Below, piece by piece: positions 15,659 to 23,173 of a stretch of DNA of 33,038 nucleotides. Both the position numbers and the translations under genes were made by a program. How positions within the stretch are numbered: position 1 is the stretch's first letter; each line of letters opens with the position of its first letter. Source of the DNA: Flavobacteriales bacterium (GTDB lineage: Bacteria > Bacteroidota > Bacteroidia > Flavobacteriales_D > Crocinitomicaceae). The stretch spans positions 1-33,038 of the forward strand of contig CANGLG010000004.1 in NCBI GenBank assembly GCA_947454395.1, given 5' to 3'. The notes under the pieces were generated by a model that worked only from the letters and a program-made list of their open reading frames with translations, was not told the origin of the DNA and did not search any database.

Positions 15659-18508
15659 ATGATTAAAAAAACTTCATTTTTATCCCTTATTTTTCTTCTT
15701 ATTACACTTTCTTTTTATAGTCAATCGGGGAGAATAACCGGTGTTGTAAAAGACAAAAGCTCAAATGAATTAATTTTTGGAGCAAAAATAGTAGTTAAGG
15801 GTCAAACAGGAATTGGTGCTGTTACAGATCCGGACGGAAAGTTTATTATTGAAAATGTTAAATCAGGGTCAATAATTCTTGAAATAAAATACGAATCATA
15901 CAAAACGCTGACTTTAGAAGCGTTTGAATTGAAAGCATCAGAAAATAAAGAAATTAGTATTGAAATTGAGAAATTAATCAAGGATTTTAAAAACGTTACA
16001 GTAACAAAAAAAGTAAATAAAGAGTCAACAACAGAGTTGATTCGAATGCAAAAGAATAGCGCCACTGTAGTTGATGGTATTAATGCGGAAACATTCAAAA
16101 AAACCCCAGATTCAAAAGCTTCAGACGTATTAAAAAGAATTTCTGGAGCAAGCGTACAGGATAACAAATTCGTTGTAATTCGTGGATTAAGTGATCGTTA
16201 CAACTTTGCTTTGTTAAATGGAGCGTCTTTACCAAGTTCTGAAAGTGATCGCAAAGCATTTTCATTTGATATCTTCCCTTCAAACATGCTTGATAACTTA
16301 TTTATTACCAAAACCGCTACTCCTGAATTGCCAGGTGAATTTGCAGGAGGGGTTATTGACATTAATACAACTGAACCAAAAGAAAAGAATTTTCAAAATA
16401 TTCAAATAGGTGGCGCGTATAATGCGATTTCAACCTTTAGAAATTTTAAAACCTATGTTGGTGGTAGCACAGACTTCTTAGGCATAGGTGCCTCTGCAAG
16501 AGCTTTACCGGATGGACTTCCAACAACTGAGGTTTTTAATACAATTTCAAACACCGAAAAAGCTGACTACGCTAAAATGATAAAATCAGACTGGTCAACA
16601 TCAAATCGCATGGCGCTTCCCAATTTAAGTTTACAATACTCCATTGGAAGAATGATTAAGTTAAAAGAGAAAAGACAGTTTGGATATGTTTTCGCATACA
16701 GCTATCAAAACAATTTTTCATTCAGTCAAGTAACGAGGAGAGAATTTGAAGAGCAAGCAGCTGGAATTGTCACTAAAAATGAATTGAAAGATTCCGCTTA
16801 CACGCAATCTATTCTGAATAGTGCCATGTTTAATTTGTCATATAGTTTCAATGAAAAAAATAAAATTCAATTCAAAAATCTATATTCCATTTCAAGTGAT
16901 GACAAAGTGAATATTAGAAACGGAAAACGTGACATGGACATAGAGTCAATGTATTCAGAAAAGTCTACCAATATCTGGTACACGCAAAATAACTTATATA
17001 CAACTCAGCTACTTGGTAATCACGAATTAAAAAACAAATTAAAATTCAAATGGGTTGGTTCTTTTAGCGATGTTAAAAGAGAAATTCCTTTTCTTAGAAG
17101 AACCGTTTATCAACAAACTGATACGGCTTATCCTTTTGCAGCAGTTATCCAAAATAATGACATAAGTACACTTGGTGCAGGAAATATGTTCTGGTCTACA
17201 ATGAATGAGAAAATTTATAATGCAAAATATGATTTCTCTTATCCTTTTGAGTTTAGTAAATTAAAAAATGAAATAAAACTTGGAGGATTTCATCAATATA
17301 GAACGAGAACGTTTGCTGCTAGAAACCTAGGTTTTTCAAAGTATAACCCCGCTGGAAGTGCAAACTTCAATGGGTCTTTGTTAACATTGCCTGATGATCA
17401 GATTTTTGCCCCTGAAAACATGGGGTTGATGTCTGATGGTCAAGGAGGCTTTAAATTAGAAGAAGGTACAAACGTAGATGATAGTTACCAAGCAAGTTCA
17501 TTTCTAAATGCTGGATTTCTTCAGTTGGACAGCAAAATTGCTGATAAAGTTAGATTGGTTGGAGGGGCACGCCTAGAAGCTTACAATCAATTATTCAAAT
17601 ACATTGAATTCGGTTCGAATTTACCTCAGCGTATTGATACAACTGTTGTCGATTTATTGCCGTCAATCAATTTGATTTATTCGCCAATCGTTAAAATGAA
17701 CATAAGAGCAAGTTACTCTAAAACAGTTTCTCGCCCAGAATTTAGAGAATTGGCTCCTTTCTCATTTTATAACTTTTTGAATGACAACCTTACTTCTGGA
17801 GACCCACATTTACAAAGAGCAAAAATCAACAACTATGATTTGAGATTTGAATTTTTCCCTGGTTCAGGGCAAATTATTAGTTTATCTGGTTTTTACAAAC
17901 AATTTTACAATCCAATCGAATTAATTTTAAGAACAGGAACTTCAGGAACGCCTGAATTGTATTTTGATAACGTAGGAAATGTAGTGAACTATGGTGCTGA
18001 ATTCGAATATAGAATGAATTTAGGCTTCCTTAATTCTAAAGACAGCGCTTCATTCTTAAAAGATATCACGCTATATTTTAATGGAGCATTGATTCGTTCA
18101 AAAATGGACTTGAGTGCATTAGCAGGTCAAGCGGAGTATCCAAATGCCTCTAGACCACTACAAGGTCAGTCACCTTACCTCATAAATGCTGGAATTTTCT
18201 ATGCAGCTCCAAATGACTTAAATTTTAATTTATCATACAATTTAGTTGGACAAAGAATTGCAATTGCAGGTAGTGTTCAAGAACCTAGCGTATGGGAAAA
18301 TGGAAGAAATGTAATTGATTTTCAAATCTCAAAAATTATTAAAAAGAAATTTGAAATCAAATTGAATGTAAAAGACATTATCGCTCAGGATTTGGTGTTC
18401 TTTCAGGACATAAACAAAAACAAAAAATACGACAAGGGAATTGACAGTGCATGGCAAGAAATTACATTTGGACAAACTGTTTCTTTATCCTTGAAATACA
18501 ATTTCTGA
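15659..18508 (+). CDS. TonB-dependent outer-membrane receptor with CarboxypepD-like N-domain
   Basis: This 949-residue receptor takes up an unknown ligand across the outer membrane with energy from TonB. A signal peptide (about 1-21) is followed by a carboxypeptidase-regulatory-like beta-sandwich (GRITGVVKDKSSNELIFGAK to about residue 105). The plug is at about 125-250 (KASDVLKRISGASV, FVVIRGLSDRYNFALLNGA, ELPGEFAGGVIDINT). The beta-barrel ends in FGQTVSLSLKYNF with a C-terminal Phe. There is no SusD partner next to it. The next gene is a T9SS-secreted protein with the same promoter layout, and a PhoB/PhoR-like pair follows. A role in uptake of phosphate or a phosphorylated ligand is inferred from context only. 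Confidence 0.92.
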   Translation: MIKKTSFLSLIFLLITLSFYSQSGRITGVVKDKSSNELIFGAKIVVKGQTGIGAVTDPDGKFIIENVKSGSIILEIKYESYKTLTLEAFELKASENKEISIEIEKLIKDFKNVTVTKKVNKESTTELIRMQKNSATVVDGINAETFKKTPDSKASDVLKRISGASVQDNKFVVIRGLSDRYNFALLNGASLPSSESDRKAFSFDIFPSNMLDNLFITKTATPELPGEFAGGVIDINTTEPKEKNFQNIQIGGAYNAISTFRNFKTYVGGSTDFLGIGASARALPDGLPTTEVFNTISNTEKADYAKMIKSDWSTSNRMALPNLSLQYSIGRMIKLKEKRQFGYVFAYSYQNNFSFSQVTRREFEEQAAGIVTKNELKDSAYTQSILNSAMFNLSYSFNEKNKIQFKNLYSISSDDKVNIRNGKRDMDIESMYSEKSTNIWYTQNNLYTTQLLGNHELKNKLKFKWVGSFSDVKREIPFLRRTVYQQTDTAYPFAAVIQNNDISTLGAGNMFWSTMNEKIYNAKYDFSYPFEFSKLKNEIKLGGFHQYRTRTFAARNLGFSKYNPAGSANFNGSLLTLPDDQIFAPENMGLMSDGQGGFKLEEGTNVDDSYQASSFLNAGFLQLDSKIADKVRLVGGARLEAYNQLFKYIEFGSNLPQRIDTTVVDLLPSINLIYSPIVKMNIRASYSKTVSRPEFRELAPFSFYNFLNDNLTSGDPHLQRAKINNYDLRFEFFPGSGQIISLSGFYKQFYNPIELILRTGTSGTPELYFDNVGNVVNYGAEFEYRMNLGFLNSKDSASFLKDITLYFNGALIRSKMDLSALAGQAEYPNASRPLQGQSPYLINAGIFYAAPNDLNFNLSYNLVGQRIAIAGSVQEPSVWENGRNVIDFQISKIIKKKFEIKLNVKDIIAQDLVFFQDINKNKKYDKGIDSAWQEITFGQTVSLSLKYNF

Positions 18509-18536
18509 TTCCTATATTAATTAAATGTTTACTTCT

Positions 18537-18604
18537 GTTAATAAACATTTAACGAAGACTTAAGGTCTCTGTAACGCAACCAGCAGAATTCTGATTGAAA
18601 TTTG
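18537..18604 (+). promoter_or_regulatory. promoter of the T9SS protein with 11-bp phased TTAA repeats
   Basis: Repeats of 11 bp start at 18537 (GTTAATAAACA), 18548 (TTTAACGAAGA), 18559 (CTTAAGGTCTC) and 18570 (TGTAACGCAAC). The -7 element, GAAATTTG at 18597-18604, again begins 16 bases after the last repeat. The distance from the core of the last repeat to TTTG is 30 bp, the same as in front of the TonB receptor. Each gene therefore has its own promoter, probably under the same regulator. Confidence 0.6.
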
Positions 18605-18629
18605 CATCGTAAAATAAAAAATAATAAAA

Positions 18630-21200
18630 ATGAAGAAAATTTACACCTTAGTTGCTTCTATATGTTTAGGAATGAGCCTAAACGCACAAGATGCATTTTG
18701 GACGCCTGTTAATTATAAAGGAGCTTTTCCTGTAACGGACAACACAACAGCGACAGACTGGTCATCAGGATGGTCAAATTTTGACGCTGAAAACACAGTT
18801 TATCCTGCCACCACAACAACCGTCTCTACAGATATTACAAGCAATGTTACATGGAGTGGAGTGATTTTATTGCAAAATAAAATTTATGTAAAAAATAATG
18901 CAACCTTAACTATAGCACCTGGGACTATAATTCGTGGCGATAAAGCAACACAAGGATCATTAATTGTAACTAGAGGAGCAAAGTTAAATGCAATTGGAAC
19001 TGTCAATCAACCTATTATTTTTACTTCCAATGAAGCTGTAGGAAATAGAAATGAAGGTGACTGGGGAGGAGTTGTTTTATTAGGTTTAGCAAGAAATAAC
19101 CAACCAGGTGGAGTTGCAAATATTGAAGGAATTGTGGCAACAACAGACACACAATACGGAGGTAATTTTGACAATGATAATTCTGGAACAATCAAATATA
19201 CTCGCATTGAGTTTGCAGGAATTGCTTTGGAGCCTAATAAAGAAATTAATGGACTTACTTTTGGTTCGGTAGGTTCAGGAACAACTATTGATTATGTTCA
19301 AGTTTCTCACTCAGGTGATGACTCATTTGAATGGTTTGGTGGAGCAGTAAATTGCAAACATATTATTGCATATCGTGGATTAGATGATGATTTTGATACG
19401 GACTTCGGTTTCAGAGGTAAAGTTCAATTTGCTTTAGCAATTAGAGATAAGGATGTTTCTGATGCGATTGGAGATTCAAATAGTTTCGAATCAGATAATG
19501 ATGCTGCTGGATCAACAGGACAACCAAAAACAGCAGCAATCTTTTCCAATGTAACCCTTGTAGGTCCAAAAGGAAATGGTTCAATTTCTCTTCCGACTGG
19601 TGAAAAATTTGAAAAAGCATTTCGTTTAAGAAGAAATACAGCTGTATCTTGCTTTAATTCTTTGGTAACAGGTTGGGAAAAAGGTCTGTCAATTGAAGGG
19701 ACGGCTGTAGTAAATAACGTCACTGGTGATACGCTTGTATTTTCAAATAACATGTTAACAAATTTCGCAACTCCTTCATGGGCTACAACCAATACAAATA
19801 CTGTTTATAATGCAGGAACAAGTGGTGGTGCAGCCTCTGATGCTGCTTTTTATGCCTCTTTTTGGAGTGCGGATGGCAACGACTCTACATCTACATTGGC
19901 TCAAGTAAATTGGGTAAATATTTTTGCTCCACTAGGAACTACTCCAGATGCAAGGCTTGCTTCAGGTTCAGTTGTTGGAACTGGAGCATCGTTTACAAAT
20001 CCTAAATTCTTTAGTGTACTTGCTCCAAGTGTTTCTACAAATACATTTACATATTGTCAATATGCAACAGCAGCTGCATTGTCTGCTACAGCTTCTACTG
20101 GTAATACACTTTCTTGGTATGACGTAGCTACAGGTGGAACTGCATTATCTGGTGCTCCAACGCCAAGTACATCTTCACCTGGTTCCTATTCTTATTATGT
20201 AAGTCAAAAAAATTCAAATGGTGATGAGAGCCCAAGGGTAGCAATTACAGTTACTGTTAACGCGTTGCCATCAACACCAGTTATTTCTGCAAACGGTCCT
20301 ACTTCATTCTGTACAGGTAGTAACGTGGTATTATCTTCATCTTCAACAACAGGAAATACTTGGTCAACAAGTGCAACTACGCAAGATATTACAGTAACGT
20401 CTAATGGTACTTATTCGGTTGTCGTTACAGATAATAATTCTTGTTCATCTACTTCGAATAGCATAACAGTCAACGTAAGTAATGCGCCTGTCCCAACTGT
20501 TAGCGCAACTGCAACACAAGCTTGTTCAGGTGACTCAGTAATTCTTACTTCTTCTATTGCAGATTCTTACTTATGGTCAAATGGTGATACAACACAAACA
20601 ATTACTGTTTCAGCTAACGGAAATTATACTGTAACAACAACGAATACTGACGCTTGTAACGGAGTTGGTACATCTTCTCCTGTCGCAGTTTCTTTCACAA
20701 CTTCTCCTATTGCAAATGGTGCTTTCACAACGAATGGAAACATAGTTAATTTTACAAACAGTTCATCAAATGCAACAAGTTATTCTTGGGACTTTGGAGA
20801 TTTCACAAATTCTTCGGCCAATGCTCCAACACATGCGTATGCAGCTAATGGAAACTATAATGTAGTTTTAACTGCAATCAATGGAAATTGTACGGATACG
20901 GCTTCTTTTACAATAGCAATTACAGTTAGCCTAGAAGAATTAATGGGTCTTTCTGAATTAAACATTTTCCCGGTTCCTGCAAGCGAGTACATTAAAGTAG
21001 CTTTTAACGCGAGCAACAATGAATTAATTCAAGTAGAAATGCTTGATGAATTGGGAAGAATTCTTTCAAGTGAATCATTCAATAACCAAGGAAATAATTC
21101 AACAGTAATTAATTTGAATAATATATCAAATGGAATTTATTTCATTCGATTGAATTCAAATGATAAAACAGTTTCCAAAAAAGTTATTGTAAACAAATAA
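18630..21200 (+). CDS. T9SS-secreted surface protein with beta-helix, Ig-like and PKD domains
   Basis: The 856-residue product has a signal peptide (MKKIYTLVASICLGMSLNAQ, 1-20). A parallel beta-helix-like part follows (about 60-460: VYVKNNATLTIAPGT-like strands, GDWGGVVLLG, YTRIEFAG, VQVSHSGDDSFEWFGG). Three Ig/PKD-like modules come next, at about 475-545, 548-620 and 622-695. A true PKD domain follows (SYSWDFGDFTNSSANAPTHAY). The end is a type A T9SS sorting domain (LNIFPVPASEYIKV to KKVIVNK). Modules are Thr/Ser-rich and low in charge. It is likely bound to or released from the cell surface. No catalytic motif is seen, so binding or adhesion is possible. It probably works with the TonB receptor upstream. 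Confidence 0.88.
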   Translation: MKKIYTLVASICLGMSLNAQDAFWTPVNYKGAFPVTDNTTATDWSSGWSNFDAENTVYPATTTTVSTDITSNVTWSGVILLQNKIYVKNNATLTIAPGTIIRGDKATQGSLIVTRGAKLNAIGTVNQPIIFTSNEAVGNRNEGDWGGVVLLGLARNNQPGGVANIEGIVATTDTQYGGNFDNDNSGTIKYTRIEFAGIALEPNKEINGLTFGSVGSGTTIDYVQVSHSGDDSFEWFGGAVNCKHIIAYRGLDDDFDTDFGFRGKVQFALAIRDKDVSDAIGDSNSFESDNDAAGSTGQPKTAAIFSNVTLVGPKGNGSISLPTGEKFEKAFRLRRNTAVSCFNSLVTGWEKGLSIEGTAVVNNVTGDTLVFSNNMLTNFATPSWATTNTNTVYNAGTSGGAASDAAFYASFWSADGNDSTSTLAQVNWVNIFAPLGTTPDARLASGSVVGTGASFTNPKFFSVLAPSVSTNTFTYCQYATAAALSATASTGNTLSWYDVATGGTALSGAPTPSTSSPGSYSYYVSQKNSNGDESPRVAITVTVNALPSTPVISANGPTSFCTGSNVVLSSSSTTGNTWSTSATTQDITVTSNGTYSVVVTDNNSCSSTSNSITVNVSNAPVPTVSATATQACSGDSVILTSSIADSYLWSNGDTTQTITVSANGNYTVTTTNTDACNGVGTSSPVAVSFTTSPIANGAFTTNGNIVNFTNSSSNATSYSWDFGDFTNSSANAPTHAYAANGNYNVVLTAINGNCTDTASFTIAITVSLEELMGLSELNIFPVPASEYIKVAFNASNNELIQVEMLDELGRILSSESFNNQGNNSTVINLNNISNGIYFIRLNSNDKTVSKKVIVNK

Positions 21201-21216
21201 TTATTAAAACAATAAG

Positions 21217-21249
21217 AGGCTGTCAGGCATAATGTCTGACAGCCTTTTT
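21217..21249 (+). terminator. terminator behind the T9SS gene, in the leader of the response regulator
   Basis: Left arm AGGCTGTCAG (21217-21226) pairs with CTGACAGCCT (21236-21245), and the stem can grow by three inner pairs to a TAA loop. TTTTT follows. It lies 16 bases behind the T9SS stop and 12 bases ahead of the regulator's ATG at 21262. It can end the upstream message, or partly let it through. Confidence 0.85.
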
Positions 21250-21261
21250 AATAAATCTAAC

Positions 21262-21951
21262 ATGCAAAACTTAAAAGGACATACCATACTTCTAGTCGAT
21301 GATGAACCGGATATCCTAGAGTTTTTGTCGTACAACATTAGAAAAGAAGGGTATAAAGTTTTTACGGCTTCTAATGGTGAAGAAGCGGTCCGATTAACGC
21401 AACAAATAAATCCTTCTTTGATCCTTCTGGATGTAATGATGCCAAAAATGGATGGTATCGAAACATGTCAAATTATTAGAAAAGATTTGAATTTAACTCA
21501 ACCAATTATTGCTTTCTTAACATCGAGAGCGGAAGATTATGCACAAATTGCGGGTTTTGAAGCAGGTGCAGATGACTACATCACAAAGCCAATTAGACCC
21601 CGTTTGTTACTCAGTAAAATAGAATCACTTTTGAGAAGATTGGAAAAGTCAACCGTTATTCAAACCTCAAGTGGTGAGAAATTAATAAAAATTGACAGGG
21701 AAACATACACAGTAAAGATTGAAAATACTCAATTACTGTTGCCTAAAAAAGAATTTGAGTTACTTGAATTGCTAGCAAGTCGCCCTGGAAAAGTTTTTAA
21801 CCGTGAACAAATTTTAGCAATCGTCTGGGGAAATGAAACCATAGTTGGTGAGAGAACAATAGATGTTCACATTAGAAAATTGCGTGAAAAACTAGGAGAT
21901 GATTATATTCGTACTATAAAAGGAGTCGGATATACCTTCAACGAAAAGTGA
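21262..21951 (+). CDS. PhoB/OmpR-family response regulator
   Basis: This is a DNA-binding regulator with an N-terminal receiver domain: acidic pair in LVDDEPDI, phospho-acceptor Asp in LLDVMMPKMDG, switch Thr in FLTSR, Lys in ITKPIRP. A C-terminal winged helix follows (LLPKKEFELLELLASRPGKV, then RTIDVHIRKLREKLG and IRTIKGVGY). The length is 229 residues from the start used here. An earlier ATG at 21232 lies inside the terminator hairpin, so I prefer 21262 (MQNLKGHTILLVDD). The gene overlaps the kinase gene by GTGA. Phosphate control is inferred from PhoB-like features and the neighbouring Pho-like boxes. Confidence 0.92.
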   Translation: MQNLKGHTILLVDDEPDILEFLSYNIRKEGYKVFTASNGEEAVRLTQQINPSLILLDVMMPKMDGIETCQIIRKDLNLTQPIIAFLTSRAEDYAQIAGFEAGADDYITKPIRPRLLLSKIESLLRRLEKSTVIQTSSGEKLIKIDRETYTVKIENTQLLLPKKEFELLELLASRPGKVFNREQILAIVWGNETIVGERTIDVHIRKLREKLGDDYIRTIKGVGYTFNEK

Positions 21952-23021
21952 GAAACAGCAGACCTAGCATTTTAATTCTTTACGGAAGTCTGGCATTTTC
22001 AGTCATTAGTTTGCTCTTTGCAATTATTGTCAGTCAATTTTTTGTACCCTTAAAGCCTTATTTACTAATTGCAATTCCTTTAATTTCAGGTGCATCTGCT
22101 TATGCAATCTTTTATTTTTTACTAAAAAACTTTATCTATAATAGACTTTATTTAATCTACCGTTCGATTCAAACGAATCAGGAAAATCAAACTCAACAGA
22201 ATAAATCAATTGACGCCATGATAGAAAGTGCAGAAAGCGATGTAAAAATCTGGAAAGAAGACAGAAATACGGAAATAGAAAAACTCAAAGAGCAAGAACA
22301 ATTCAGACGTGAATTCTTAGGAAATTTAGCACACGAATTAAAAACACCAGTTTTTTCTATTCAAGGATATATTCTTACACTTCTAGAAGGCGGTCTAGAA
22401 GATGAAAATGTCAATCGTGCATTTTTAGAGCGAGCGAACAAGGCAACTGACAGAATGGTAAACATTTTGGAAGATTTGGACCAAATAACAAAACTTGAAG
22501 TTGATGAGTTTAAACTTGAAATGCGTTCTTTTGATATTGTCGATTTAATTAGAGAAACGTTTGATGCACTTGAATTTTCTGCCAACAATAAACAAATTAA
22601 ACTTCGTCTTAAAAAGGATTACAACCCGATATATGTAAATGCAGACCGTCCAAAAATCGGTCAGGTTCTCACTAATCTGATAAACAATTCGATAGCGTAT
22701 GGAAATGAAGCGGGCAAGTCAGAAGTAAGTATTCTTGTGTTTGAAAATTTGGTTACGATCGAAATAACGGACAATGGTCCAGGTATTGAATCTAAACATA
22801 TTCCTCGTCTTTTTGAACGGTTTTACCGAGTTGAAAAAAGTAGAAATCGAAATGAAGGAGGGTCTGGACTTGGATTGTCAATTGTGAAACATATTTTAGA
22901 ATCTCACGGCCAGGCAATTAATGTTAGAAGTACATTCGGAAAGGGAAGTACATTTAGTTTTAGTCTTGAAAAAAGCGCCATTTCAGGACCAGTAAGTTCA
23001 AGAGGTATTCCGCTGAAGTAA
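21948..23021 (+). CDS. PhoR-like sensor histidine kinase
   Basis: The start is GTG at 21948, overlapping the regulator's stop as GTGA. Two membrane helices (about 7-30 and 36-58) are joined by only a few periplasmic residues, so there is no periplasmic sensor domain, as in PhoR. A coiled linker follows. The kinase core has the H-box FLGNLAHELKTPVFSIQGY, N-box QVLTNLINNSIAYGN, G1 ITDNGPGI, F-box FERFYRVEKS and G2 GGSGLGLSIVKHI. It phosphorylates the regulator encoded just before. The phosphate signal is inferred from type and context. Confidence 0.92.
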   Translation: MRNSRPSILILYGSLAFSVISLLFAIIVSQFFVPLKPYLLIAIPLISGASAYAIFYFLLKNFIYNRLYLIYRSIQTNQENQTQQNKSIDAMIESAESDVKIWKEDRNTEIEKLKEQEQFRREFLGNLAHELKTPVFSIQGYILTLLEGGLEDENVNRAFLERANKATDRMVNILEDLDQITKLEVDEFKLEMRSFDIVDLIRETFDALEFSANNKQIKLRLKKDYNPIYVNADRPKIGQVLTNLINNSIAYGNEAGKSEVSILVFENLVTIEITDNGPGIESKHIPRLFERFYRVEKSRNRNEGGSGLGLSIVKHILESHGQAINVRSTFGKGSTFSFSLEKSAISGPVSSRGIPLK

Positions 23022-23069
23022 ATAAGAATTTAGAATTGTGAGCTTAGAATGACTAATTAAGAACAATTA

Positions 23070-23140
23070 GTTCGCAACTCGTAATTAAACCGTTCGCAAC
23101 TACTAAAGTTGTAAAATTTAATTTCTTTTTTATATATTTA
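23070..23140 (+). promoter_or_regulatory. cphA promoter with a 10-bp direct repeat
   Basis: GTTCGCAACT occurs at 23070-23079 and again at 23092-23101, two helical turns apart (22 bp). Downstream lie TTG at 23109-23111 and TATATTTA at 23133-23140, a fair -33/-7 pair with 21 bases between them. The repeat lies just upstream of the -33, a usual place for an activator. An inverted repeat CTAATT-6-AATTAG (23053-23070) precedes it and lacks a T run. Confidence 0.5.
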
Positions 23141-23173
23141 GTTTCCCAAAATTAAACCATACAATAATTATCT

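Noticed and set aside
21232-21261. Upstream ATG as start of the response regulator
   Set aside because: It lies in the loop and right arm of the terminator hairpin; the residues added do not belong to a receiver domain.
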